Assembly (NCBI RefSeq): GCF_000196115.1
Contig: NC_005027.1
Span: 6,878,001 to 6,942,000, forward strand
Length of the DNA stretch: 64,000 nucleotides
Direction: 5' to 3'
DNA from: Rhodopirellula baltica SH 1
Lineage (GTDB): Bacteria; Planctomycetota; Planctomycetia; Pirellulales; Pirellulaceae
How positions within the stretch are numbered: the first letter of the stretch is position 1; the number at the start of each line of letters is the position of its first letter. Positions 20,301 to 30,100 of this stretch are shown here, piece after piece. The position numbers and the translations under genes were made by a program. The notes under the pieces are model-generated. The model did no database searches. It saw only the letters and a list, made by a program, of their open reading frames with translations, and was not told the origin of the DNA.

Positions 20301-23300
20301 GCCCTCAGCAGTTGCTGCAGCTTGCTGTCTTTCCACATACCACGCCGGCAGTGGAGTTGGACCATGCTCGCAATGCGGTCATGTGGGAGCTGATGCCCGA
20401 AGAGCTTCGTGCGGGTCGCCGATTCAACTTGAACCGGCCGTTTGGGAATGGTTTTGACGACGACGGCGACGGTGTCGTCGACGATGACCAAAACGGACGC
20501 GTTCTCAATGGTGCGATCTCAACCGCTGAGTTTATTGAGACTCACTATTTGGGCGACGGAGGAGCGACGACTCCAGTTTCATCAACTCGTGGTCTCGCCG
20601 CAGCCGGTGAGTTGCTGAACCCGCAGATCACAAATAACGCAGCGTCTAGTCCCCGAAACGTGACCGCTCGGGCCCAGTTCGCGCGTCACCTTTATGTCTT
20701 GGCGATGATGTTGATCCGGGATGCCAATCGAGGTGTGGATTTTGATTTCCCGCACTCCTATCCCGATTTGTCTACGTTTAATTCGCCGTTCTACAGAGAC
20801 CCACTGCCTACAGACGACACAATGACGTTAGTTGATGAGAATCTGCTTGCACGTCAAGAACGATTCAATCAAGAGTATCGTGCGATGAAAATCGCTCAGT
20901 GGGCAGCTAATGTGGCTGATTTCCGAGATGCGGATGCTGTGATGACACGTTTTGACTACGACCCCAATCCATTCGATGGATGGGATGTCAACTTGATGGA
21001 CAACACGACCTTCCGGACGGTGTGGGGACTCGAGCGTCCCGAGCTGTCGTTGGAGGAATCGCTCGCGTTTCATGACCGTCGAGTCAGAGATACGAATCTT
21101 GATACCGGTGGTGGCGATTTATCACTGCAAGGAACGGATGGGAGTGCAACCCGCGGAGACGCAGATTTGGATCAATGGCGCATTCCACAGGGGTCGCTGT
21201 TCCTCGAGTTAAGAAACACTCGCAGCCCACAAGTGCCACTCGCACCGGGCAGTGAAGTGGATCCGGTTGCGAATGCGTCGGCGTATCCACCGGAACTGTA
21301 CAGTCATCTTGGTGCTCAGCAGCCCTGGGACCCGTGGGCGTTGGATCTGAACCGAAAGGCACCGGGCAATGACGTTCCTGTATGGCGTGTGGCCATCAGT
21401 GAGTTCCACTCAGCTGATTCCGATGTTCAGTCTTCGACATCTGCGGTGCGGAATCGTGCGCCGAGCGGAACCAACCCGGCAACGGCACCACATCATGAAG
21501 GGTCTGCTGATCTGTTGTTGCAACCGGTCGGTAGTGGAGCAGTCGCTGCAGCAGCTACTGCTGGAGTAGCGATGGATCGCGACACCGCGACACTGAATCC
21601 TGCTCAACCTCGGTTCTTTGATCCGTTGTCTGCTGATCAGGCTGCGACCGCGATCGACCGCGTCATCTTCTTCGCGAACAACGTCGACCCTTCCGCGATG
21701 GCAACCACCTTGGCTGATATTTCCGATGCTGGTCAGGTGTTCTACAACCGATATGTGAATGGAGACTACGACAATGGTGGTGTTTATCTCGCTGGTGGCC
21801 AACACGCGGTGATCGGTCCTCGTCCGCAGACGTACATCGGAGCGAAAAAGAATCACGCTGGAACGCCAACCCATGATCCGGCTACGGACGGCCCCGCCGT
21901 TGATCGAGCGGACTACGAGTCGCCCCAACGAATCGATTTGTCTCCACATCAAGTTGTGCATCGTGAGATCGATGGGACTCTGACGACTCCTATTTATGAC
22001 GATCCGAATGCACCTCAAGAGGATGCTTCTATCCAGCAGGTCATCGGTATCCAGGCTGCTGCTGATGTTCCAGATTCTTGGACAAACATTACGACGCCGA
22101 TTGGTGTCAACGTGTCAGAGCCATTGCCTTATGAGACGCCTCCGGTCGGTCGACAGTATTATTTGGAGCCTACCCAATCGCTCAATCCAAATTTGAACTT
22201 CCCTGTCGATTCTTATCGAAACTTTGATAGCGGAACGGGTTTGTTCCCAGACCGTCCATTTGACGATCGCCCTGAGATGTCGGAGTTGTACCGAGCATTT
22301 GGTGCGACCGGGCAATTGACTGGTACTCGTGAGCATTTCAAGACTGCTTATCTGCAGCGATTGGCAGACCCAACGCAGCCCTATCACGCAGAGATGAACC
22401 CGTTCATCACCGTCGACTACATCACTATTGATTTGACGGTGTTCAACGGAAGCGATGAGAATGAGATTTCGCTGACGGACACAGGTGGGAATCCGGTCTG
22501 GAAGGATCCAGTTGATGAAGATCCGTATACGAACGATCCGCAGGAGAACTTTGCGAGCCGTTACAAGACCGGGAAGACCGTTATTGAAGACGCAACATCA
22601 GCTAACTTCGAAAATCTGCTTCACAGCGTTAACACTTACCCGCCGGAAGTGACGACTGTCACACCGCAGGACGAAGCAACTGCTGGATCAGTGTTTTTTG
22701 CGGCGAACCTGAATCGAGATGCTGCGACGGTTTATAACGCGGATCCTAGTGATCGGACGACTCATTCAACCACTCTTGGTTATTTGAATCATTCGTACGG
22801 ACCACGTTGGCGCCAGGGGCCGATTGCGCCGGGTACAGTTTACAACTCGGCCCAGTCAACGTTCTCACCATTTGTCGGACAGCCGTACAACGGTTTCCCG
22901 GCAAGCGTGCTTTGGCTCAACCGGCCGTTCGTATCGGCTGAGGAGTTGATGTGGGTGCCAATTAGTTCGCCGGGTAGGTTGGGAATGGAATTTGGTTCGG
23001 CGGTCGGTGCAGTGACCTCCGATCAATATCGGTCGCTCTACAACACCGAGCCAATCAGTGGCGCAAATCCAGTGGCACCCCCGGTTCCAACTGCCGTTCC
23101 CGCACCTCTGACTCCAACGCAGCCGTCGCGATACGACTTCAATCAAAGGTTCACGCATCTGTGGAACTTCTTCTCGTCGTCATCGAACGTGTTTGCATAC
23201 GAGCCGGCTACCTACGAAACGTCGGGAGGGACGACGAAACCTGACTATCCTTGGTTGCCGAATGACCCTTCGTCTGCCAATGGCTTTGTGGGGATGCCGA

Positions 23301-24541
23301 GCAGCATGCCCGCGATGACATCGCCCTATCCCGAGATTCCAGAAAAGTGGCCTTCGCCGAACTTTTGGAGACTGTTGGAGTGGGTCGAGGTTCCACCACC
23401 ATTTGACTTTGATGTCGATTTCATTTCGCCGGAAGACAATGTCCAGGTTGCGGGTGAACAGTCGTTGTTCTCACCAAGAATTGACTTCCGCACACTTGGT
23501 ACGATCAGCGGAGCCAACGTCGTGAATGCTGATCCACGAAGTTGGGACCTTGTTAATCCAGCGCCATCGTATGGATGGAATCGTGGGGCCGGAGTTTGGC
23601 AAAACAATCCCGCGTCGAATGGTGCGTACAACGGATTCTGGACCAATGACATCCTCACGGAAGGGTTTCGGCCGCCGTTTGGTTTCAAGAGCAAGCTCTA
23701 CCGAAATGGTCTGATAAACCTCAACACCATTAAGAGTGTGAAGGTCTACAAGTCATTGATGGCAGGCTTCTCTACGCCTGGCGAACTGGACCCCGCTTTG
23801 AACAACGACCTACCCGTAGGTAAGGGAGCGTTCTGGGATGAGTTCTTGAGGAATCGAAGAGGCTATACACCAGATAGTGTCGCTCCTGCTCGGGCGAACA
23901 ACTGGTTTGTTTCAGGGACGCAACCTCTACAAACTTTCGATCATGACGACAATCCAGGGACAGCCCAGATACCATCGTTTGACAAGAACATCCCGACCCA
24001 GTTTGCGGGTGTCTTTCGCTCGGCGATGTACGGGCAAATCGCACCGCTGGAGAGCATGCGGACTCAGACTGTTGACCCAGCGGAGCCTTCCGGCCAGGTT
24101 CACGATTCGACTGGTCCACCCTACACACCTATCGTGCGTCAGGAAAAGCAGCCATCGGACAACGGTTTGATGCGTCGCGATTTCGTTCGAGACGGTGCAG
24201 TACAGGAAGGCAAGCCGATCTTCCAACGACAATCGACAGATCCTGCAGTGACCGCACCTCAGAATCATGAGCGCAGCGTTGTTCACCAGCAGCTCGGTAT
24301 GACACGTCTTTCCAATATGGCGACGGATCAGTCCAACGTTTTCGCTGTGTGGGTAACTGTTGGCTACTTTGAAGTTGATGGTGCGACGCTCGAAGTTGGA
24401 CAAGAAGTTGGCCAAACAATGGGCGAAGTTTCTCGTCCGAAGGGTTTCTTTGTAATTGATCGCAGTAAACCGGTCATGTACCGACCAGGTGAAGTGAACA
24501 ACGCACTGGAAACCATTCAACTGTCACGGATATTGGAATAG
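17351..24541 (+). CDS. Giant GspK/PilX-like pseudopilin, 2396 residues
   Basis: The N-terminus (RSGIVLLVVLGMLTLFSVLGVSYLVFTSRQRSAA, residues about 44-77) is a single hydrophobic helix in the style of GspK/PilX minor pseudopilins, which often lack the FTLVE motif. Around residues 625-660, LTQSREGQLIKPLVSYLVEDLGGRVNVNLAGN resembles the GspK core phrase VEDexGrINLN. Asp-rich loops that could bind calcium occur at residues 605-618 (DDDGDGVIDSWD), 928-943 (DLDGNGTVTTAEYESL, a canonical EF-hand loop) and 1036-1050 (DDDGDGVVDDDQNG). GspK is normally about 300-350 residues, so this is some seven times longer with no internal stop. Most of the chain is low in recognisable domains. It lies between other pseudopilins, joined to the preceding gene by ATGA. 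Met at 17426 (MTQKNK) is an alternative start. Confidence 0.78.
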   Translation: MSRETPLPSLFSIRNDLPPNAGSTHMTQKNKLSTPVGFCPPDQRSGIVLLVVLGMLTLFSVLGVSYLVFTSRQRSAAYSIQRSEAADLDGAKFVDDAIKKILVGATGPESSLWGHDLLGDLYGMRDAIEASVAPVDTYIRSATSRDDLAPASLLGGQFIRFPTLLYLESPHQAGAAAAYPLTVAGVNDYLSDYPHRRNDNEPTRRYPGYGGTVTQLPLDPTNYVTPNFPHDDELNGRLLTFLGGPLEGLTFSVARYFGDHRGAPYGRDQLSGQVVIDIRDHKNSPVTVGDVTQSLAEWLADPAFRVDRLFYDYDSNLASLPNGALPYARFYMNGRILNGPGLGWDRPRRQFNPLGGVNQLMGMDRLRTVGTNNPLRPFNLNEVVSTDLNITRIEKGVASNMEAMPVTGIPYEVPDGPFDPNDDIAWPTLGLQQLPLRRGSDVPVALQGHYAIHRLARDEFATTPLESFLQDLPPGDTDEPYDAPDFNNMWLSYMPTDSILGEAAPSFVRPGLLNWIINNQDGTMDTVRLQRMLVAMQRSTLRPLPIENDPMVPAAVADRGVGVKRLDYSKFTGSNNTPGLNQPIDFNNPSLAEVLAIARALAGRDDDGDGVIDSWDVDNNGDGVVDGVWIDAGLPLTQSREGQLIKPLVSYLVEDLGGRVNVNLAGNIAQARNAITNDLAGAVQHLAPISQPTSNAVKSPARVYTQVPAPPNRGYLLETGLPSGWGYGPAEIDIRALFTPIGTTPISVTERTPLASYNADNLMRGPQRLLGERLGVFSSVVGRARAYADMGDTGYGRVVAVPGYLVDPITGNGNDFLGTLRNPNRPNLHQVINPQGLPVDAYGRGAIGLGVNGELVVGGTSSIVSNGGAAAGDSFDDPYEMDLTASSEPDKPYTFADLEPLLRFDSFDRDMLSDRIIELIEDYHNNPDLDGNGTVTTAEYESLQGLRKALADSMTTHSVSAATVKGSLPPEFFEDTTMATSASSPQQLLQLAVFPHTTPAVELDHARNAVMWELMPEELRAGRRFNLNRPFGNGFDDDGDGVVDDDQNGRVLNGAISTAEFIETHYLGDGGATTPVSSTRGLAAAGELLNPQITNNAASSPRNVTARAQFARHLYVLAMMLIRDANRGVDFDFPHSYPDLSTFNSPFYRDPLPTDDTMTLVDENLLARQERFNQEYRAMKIAQWAANVADFRDADAVMTRFDYDPNPFDGWDVNLMDNTTFRTVWGLERPELSLEESLAFHDRRVRDTNLDTGGGDLSLQGTDGSATRGDADLDQWRIPQGSLFLELRNTRSPQVPLAPGSEVDPVANASAYPPELYSHLGAQQPWDPWALDLNRKAPGNDVPVWRVAISEFHSADSDVQSSTSAVRNRAPSGTNPATAPHHEGSADLLLQPVGSGAVAAAATAGVAMDRDTATLNPAQPRFFDPLSADQAATAIDRVIFFANNVDPSAMATTLADISDAGQVFYNRYVNGDYDNGGVYLAGGQHAVIGPRPQTYIGAKKNHAGTPTHDPATDGPAVDRADYESPQRIDLSPHQVVHREIDGTLTTPIYDDPNAPQEDASIQQVIGIQAAADVPDSWTNITTPIGVNVSEPLPYETPPVGRQYYLEPTQSLNPNLNFPVDSYRNFDSGTGLFPDRPFDDRPEMSELYRAFGATGQLTGTREHFKTAYLQRLADPTQPYHAEMNPFITVDYITIDLTVFNGSDENEISLTDTGGNPVWKDPVDEDPYTNDPQENFASRYKTGKTVIEDATSANFENLLHSVNTYPPEVTTVTPQDEATAGSVFFAANLNRDAATVYNADPSDRTTHSTTLGYLNHSYGPRWRQGPIAPGTVYNSAQSTFSPFVGQPYNGFPASVLWLNRPFVSAEELMWVPISSPGRLGMEFGSAVGAVTSDQYRSLYNTEPISGANPVAPPVPTAVPAPLTPTQPSRYDFNQRFTHLWNFFSSSSNVFAYEPATYETSGGTTKPDYPWLPNDPSSANGFVGMPSSMPAMTSPYPEIPEKWPSPNFWRLLEWVEVPPPFDFDVDFISPEDNVQVAGEQSLFSPRIDFRTLGTISGANVVNADPRSWDLVNPAPSYGWNRGAGVWQNNPASNGAYNGFWTNDILTEGFRPPFGFKSKLYRNGLINLNTIKSVKVYKSLMAGFSTPGELDPALNNDLPVGKGAFWDEFLRNRRGYTPDSVAPARANNWFVSGTQPLQTFDHDDNPGTAQIPSFDKNIPTQFAGVFRSAMYGQIAPLESMRTQTVDPAEPSGQVHDSTGPPYTPIVRQEKQPSDNGLMRRDFVRDGAVQEGKPIFQRQSTDPAVTAPQNHERSVVHQQLGMTRLSNMATDQSNVFAVWVTVGYFEVDGATLEVGQEVGQTMGEVSRPKGFFVIDRSKPVMYRPGEVNNALETIQLSRILE

Positions 24542-24551
24542 GAACGTAAAC

Positions 24552-26978
24552 ATGAATTGCCAAATGAAGAAATTGCCGGCAAGGTTTGCGTTTACCTTGG
24601 TCGAATTGATGATCGCGATGACGGTGACGTTGTTGTTGATGGCGGCGTTGGGTAAAGCCTTCGCGGTCATTGGCCGGTCGATGAAGGAGGGGCGTAGTCA
24701 GGTCTCTTTGAGTAGTAAGTTGCGTGGTATTAGCTTTCGAATCCGAAACGACCTGTACTCACGAACTGTAGATGCGAGGCCACCAATTTCCCCGGTCGGT
24801 GGTCAAGGTTATTTCACCTACTACGAAGGTCCGCTGACCGAACATACTTACGGCTTGTTTGGTGCTGAACCGACTCAGGAGACGACTGGCGGTGATATCG
24901 ATACGCCTTCGTCAGCTGGTTTCAATGCACTCGAGAACGGTCCGACATACAGAAGATTGTCGCGGTATGGCGATTTTGATGATTACATTGCCTTCACCGC
25001 AGAGGCAAAAGGCGAAGATTGGTTCACCGGGAAGGTTCCTGCCTATTTAGTCGACGATACGGCCGCTGATCCGATGGAGCCCCGGATCATACGTTCTAAG
25101 AGAGCGGAAATTATTATCTGGGCCTCGCCAGTTTGGGATCTTGATAAGAATCAAAATGAGTTGCGGATTGCCACTACGCCAGCATCTCCATCGGATCCCA
25201 CTTGGCTCCCAAGCCCAAGCAAGATGCCCTTGTTCGAAGACGTTGATCGGAACTATGCACCGGATCGGATTGTTTTGCGGCAGCGGATCTTATTGGTGCG
25301 TCCTGACTTGAACGTTAAGGGCCGGCTCGAATTTCCCTTCGGCACAGGTCCATCGACTGTTCGCGATGGTGGGCCAGCGAACGGTCGATCGGGTAGTGGA
25401 TTTGAGACAACCTACTTGCGGCCTATGAACGGGAACGTAAATGACCCCGGAGCCGTTCCGGCCGGGCTCGCAGAGATCTATCCGATCGGGCAGGCCACTT
25501 ATCCTAACTATGTTGCTCCTGGCAGCGCCACCGACTCAGCTCAAGTTCGCCAAAGCAATTGGTTGGTGGGTATGGCTCCAATGCACCAATATTTCGATAT
25601 CTCGTTGCGTCGAGTGATTCATCCAGACACGGGTGAACCAACCAACTTTGTTGCTGCCAATTCGCTAAGTGATTTGGTTTATCCTCATAATCGTTTTGGG
25701 CACGTTCGCTATCCAGGTCGATATTTTGGACGTGGTCAGACAGCGGGTGCATTCCAAGACCGGAGCGATTACGCAACCTCGATGCCGTTGTTAGCACTCG
25801 GTGGCAACGATGCTCTTACGTCGTGGCAGGGAGCAGACGATTCCCGGTTGGATCCGCCGAATGCGACTGCACCTGGATGGTTTCCCAGTGCGCATCCTAG
25901 TTCCCGAACGTTCAACTCGGTTAGTGGCGAACTGTTCGGATTGTTCAACGGATGGTTGCTTCCTGAGTTTGAGTTGGGTGATCCCAATCCACGTCCGAAT
26001 CCTGCGGTTCCCGTCTCGCATTGGCATCGCGAATACGTCTCGACCAATGACCCGCGCTGGGATCGTACTGGAGAAGACGTTATTGCATCCAATATTCTTT
26101 CGTTTGATCTGCGAGGCTTCGATCCAGGAGCGCCGATCTTTGCCACCGCTGGAATGGATGAAGCGCCTGGTGTAGCTGGGTTTGATGATGACCTCTCCGG
26201 AACGGCAGACGACACCGATACAGTCGGTTTACAGTTCTCGAGTGAGCTGGGTACGGTTGGAAGCGATGACGAAACGATCACAGTCAATGACATTGGGATC
26301 TCCGCGTTGCTGACTTTAAACAACGATACTGGCTTCGATATTCTCGATCTGCGTGACAATGCTCCATCAAATACTTACAGCAAATCGCCTGGTCACTTTG
26401 CCGCGCTAGTCGGACAGGGCGGCTTCGTCGATTTGTGCTATCCCTATTTGAATGGAACACCTCTGCAAAGCTTGATGGCAAGTTCGGGCCAGGTATCTAC
26501 TCCACCAATTCCGGTCGTCGCTGACGCCGAAGTGGCTCGGAACTACACGACATTCTTGAATTCGAGCTACTCTGCGTTTCCGATTCCAACCAATGGATTG
26601 GACAGTTTGAAATACAGCGGCAAATTGGTGCACCGAGGTACTGCGGGAAGCATCGTCTACTTCCAGCCGACGTACGACACATGGACGGACGGTTACGAGG
26701 CAGACGGGTTCGATCAGTCTCAACGATCCGATCTCAGTTTGACCGGTGGCACGCCGTCTGGAACAACTTGGGTTCTAAACGATGCGAGTGGGCTTACAAA
26801 GACTCCTCGTGGCGGGGCGGGGGCCTGGCGCATCGACTCAGGTCGATTCGATTCAAGTTTCCAGGAATGCCCACCGCCCTTCTTGAGCGATTTGCAAGCG
26901 ATTAGTGTCACCGTGAGATTAGAGGATCCACCAACCGGTGAAATCACTCAGTTTACGATTGTGGAAGGGCTTCAATAG
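24552..26978 (+). CDS. Large prepilin-like protein (GspJ position)
   Basis: An 808-residue protein starting 10 bases after the giant gene. Leader MNCQMKKLPARFA precedes FTLVELMIAMTVTLLLMAALGKAF, a type IV prepilin signal with Glu+5 and Ala-1. GRSMKEGRSQVSLSSKLRGISFRIRNDLYSRT after the helix resembles GspJ-type minor pseudopilins, which pair with GspK; the large size parallels the oversized neighbour. An Asp-rich loop (FDDDLSGTADDTDT) could bind a metal. MKKLPARF at 24564 is an alternative start. It is the last gene of the block. Confidence 0.82.
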   Translation: MNCQMKKLPARFAFTLVELMIAMTVTLLLMAALGKAFAVIGRSMKEGRSQVSLSSKLRGISFRIRNDLYSRTVDARPPISPVGGQGYFTYYEGPLTEHTYGLFGAEPTQETTGGDIDTPSSAGFNALENGPTYRRLSRYGDFDDYIAFTAEAKGEDWFTGKVPAYLVDDTAADPMEPRIIRSKRAEIIIWASPVWDLDKNQNELRIATTPASPSDPTWLPSPSKMPLFEDVDRNYAPDRIVLRQRILLVRPDLNVKGRLEFPFGTGPSTVRDGGPANGRSGSGFETTYLRPMNGNVNDPGAVPAGLAEIYPIGQATYPNYVAPGSATDSAQVRQSNWLVGMAPMHQYFDISLRRVIHPDTGEPTNFVAANSLSDLVYPHNRFGHVRYPGRYFGRGQTAGAFQDRSDYATSMPLLALGGNDALTSWQGADDSRLDPPNATAPGWFPSAHPSSRTFNSVSGELFGLFNGWLLPEFELGDPNPRPNPAVPVSHWHREYVSTNDPRWDRTGEDVIASNILSFDLRGFDPGAPIFATAGMDEAPGVAGFDDDLSGTADDTDTVGLQFSSELGTVGSDDETITVNDIGISALLTLNNDTGFDILDLRDNAPSNTYSKSPGHFAALVGQGGFVDLCYPYLNGTPLQSLMASSGQVSTPPIPVVADAEVARNYTTFLNSSYSAFPIPTNGLDSLKYSGKLVHRGTAGSIVYFQPTYDTWTDGYEADGFDQSQRSDLSLTGGTPSGTTWVLNDASGLTKTPRGGAGAWRIDSGRFDSSFQECPPPFLSDLQAISVTVRLEDPPTGEITQFTIVEGLQ

Positions 26979-27075
26979 CATTCGCCTGCACCTTCGAATT
27001 GTGTTCGAGTGTTTGCCGATTTGAATTGGGTTTATGATTCGACTGCGGGGCAGTTGCGGCAGCAAACGATTTCGG

Positions 27076-27103
27076 AACACCCGGCTGACTTGGGCGGGTG
27101 TTT
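27076..27103 (+). terminator. Putative terminator of the pilus block
   Basis: Stem AACACCCG (27076-27083) with CGGGTGTT (27095-27102), an 11-nt loop and only three Ts. It lies between the last pilin gene and the convergent polA. A half R1 element (hairpin beta) follows at about 27130-27161. Confidence 0.5.
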
Positions 27104-27178
27104 GCTTGGTGAGGTGTTCGCTAGAGGGCTGCGTTCACGGTGGAGACCACCGTGCTACAGGTTTGTAGACACCTGGGT

Positions 27179-30100
27179 CTAGCAATCGGCCCAGGTTCGT
27201 CCGTGGGCGACGTCGACTTTCAGGGGCACGTCGAGTTCCATGACGCTGGTCATGGCTTCGCGAATCGTGTCGGACAAAGCATCGAGTTCTTCGTCGGGTG
27301 ACTCAAGCAACAGTTCATCGTGGATCTGTAAAAGTAGACGTGCTTGCAAATCGCTTTGCTTGAGTTGCTCGTGGACTCGCAACATGGCGAGCTTGATCAA
27401 GTCGGCGGCGGTGCCTTGGATGGGCATGTTGATCGCAATGCGCTCCGGTTCCGTGAGGCTGCGGCGTTTCGATTCGGGAAGCTTGGCGAGGTCTCGAACA
27501 CCCTTGATCTCACGACGGCGACCCAACATGGTTGCCACGTAGCCTTCATTACGGCAGCGGGCCAACGTGTCCATCATGAACGCTTCGACGCCCGAGTATC
27601 GCTGGAAGTACAACTCGATGTAATCGCGGGCTTCGTCGTTGCTGATGCCGAGCGTCTTGGCCAATCCAAACGGGCTCTGACCATACACAATTCCAAAGTT
27701 GATCGTCTTGGCGATCCGTCGCAGATCGCTGGTGACTTCGGATTCTTCGATTCCGTTGACTTCCGCAGCGACTCGCGTGTGGATGTCGGCGTCGTCGTGA
27801 TAGGCACCGATCAGGGCTTCGTCACCGCTGTAGTGGGCCAGCACACGCAGTTCGATTTGTGAGTAGTCGGCACCGAGCAAGGACCACCCCTCGCGACCAG
27901 CTGTGAACGCGGCCCGGATCGCTTTGCCTTGTTCGGTTCGGATGGGGATGTTTTGCAGGTTGGGTTCACTGCTGCTGAGGCGTCCCGTTGCCGCGACGTC
28001 TTGCCGGAACGACGTGTGGACACGTCCGGTTTTGTCGCAGATCAATTGCGGCAGCGCGTCGATGTAGGTGTTCTTCAGTTTGGTGGCTTGGCGATACTGC
28101 AGCACGTGCTCGGCGATTTCATGGTTGACAGCCAATTGGCTCAAAACATCCGCATCGGTGCTGACACCTGTCTTGGTTTTTTTGATCACCGGCAGCCCGA
28201 GTTCTTCGAACAGCACCACACCGAGTTGCTTAGGGCTGTCCAGGTTGAACTCGTGTCCGGCAGCGGAAAACACCAACGCTCGCAGGTCCGCGATGTCTTT
28301 GTCGAACCGCTCGCTCATTTTTGCCAACGTGTCGGCGTTGACGTGGATGCCGTTGAATTCCATTTCGGCGAGCACTTCGGTGAGCGGCATTTCAACTTCA
28401 TCGAACAATCCATCCAAACCGGATTCGTTGAGTTCATCGCGAAGCGTCGGTGCAAGCCGAATGGGCACATCGACGTCTTCGCAGGCGTAGGGCGAAACGT
28501 CGTCGACGGGGACTTGGTCCATCGTGATTTGTTTCTTGCCCGTTCCGATCAAGTCTTTGATCGACAGGTTGGTGTGGTCGAGTCTGCGTTGGGCGAGATC
28601 ATCCAGCCCATGGTTGCGGCCTCCGGAATTGAGCAAGTAGTCGGCGACCATGGTGTCCATCGTGATGCCGCCGAGCTGAACGCCGGCCGATCGCAAGACG
28701 ATGACGTCGAACTTCAGGTTGTGCCCGACTTTTTCGATCGCGGATGATTCCAGAACATCGCGAAGGATTTCGATGACGATGAGTTCGTTGATCGCCGGGT
28801 CACCATCGGGTGCACGAACGGGGATGTAGGCGGCTTCGCCTGGTTGCCATGCGATGGAGATGCCGACCAAATCGCATCCGCGCGCGTGGGTGCTGGTTGT
28901 TTCGGTGTCGATGGCCAGGACGGTTTGTTTGGCGAGTTCAACCGCGAGTGCTTTCAGTTCGCTTTCGTTGGTGATCGTTTGGTAGCGAGATTCCCAAGCC
29001 GGTTTGGGTTCTTCGACGGGTGCTTCGCCGCCCAGCAATTCCGCGGCGCGGCTTCGCAATCGGCGAAAGCCAAACTCTTGCAACAACGCGTCGACTCGTT
29101 CGAGATCGGCTGCCGAGCGAACGCATCGGTTCCAAGGGATCGGGGATTCGACATCGCGTTTGAGTTCGACCAACTCGCGCGACATCATCGCGGCTTCGCG
29201 GCCGTTCATCAGGTTCTCTTTGCGTTTCTTTCCCGAGATCGATTCGGCGTTGTTGAGGATCTCTTCCAGCGTGTCGTGGGTTTCGAGCAATTGCTGGGCG
29301 ATCTTGGGGCCGATCAATGAGATGCCGGGGACGTTGTCGACTGGGTCACCGACGAGGGCCTGATAGTCGACGACTTGGTCGGGCCGGATGCCCCACAACC
29401 CGAACAGTTCCGCGGCGTCGATCTCTTGATCTTTGCGGATGTTGTAGATCTTGGTTTGGTCGCTGATCAGTTGCCGGCAATCTTTGTCACTGGTCACGAC
29501 CAAGCATCGGCCGCCGGCCTCTTCGACTTTCGCGGCGACGGTGGCGAGCAGGTCGTCGGCTTCGAAGCCAGATTGCTCGATGATGCCGATTCCCATCGCG
29601 TCGATGGCTTGGCGGATCAGCGGGATTTGTTGGCGGAGTTCGTCGGGCATCGAGTCCCGGTTGGCTTTGTATTCGGGATACAGCTCGTTGCGGAACGTGA
29701 CTTCGCTTTTGTCGAACGCAGCGATCAAGTAGTCCGGGTTCTTTCGAGAAAGCAATTCCAGCATGTCGCCGACGAACCCGTAGACGGCCGACACAGGCAG
29801 TCCACCGGTGCTGGTCATTGGCGGCAACGCGTGAAAGACTTGGTAGATCAACGAGTGAGCGTCAACGACGACGACCAATTTGTCAGTCAGGTCTGGAATA
29901 GGATCGTCGGTGGGTTCCGGGATGGGCTTCTGCAGCACGGCGGGCAAGGCGTCGTCCGCGATGCGGACCGCGTCGTGTCGCTGCTTGCGTTCTTCGGTCG
30001 TTTCGCGATCGGCTCGTGGGCCGGATTGAGTGGCGTCTTTGGGGGCGGCTTCGGATGCCGATGACTCGCGCGGTTGTTGAGCGGAGCTGGTTGGCAGTGG

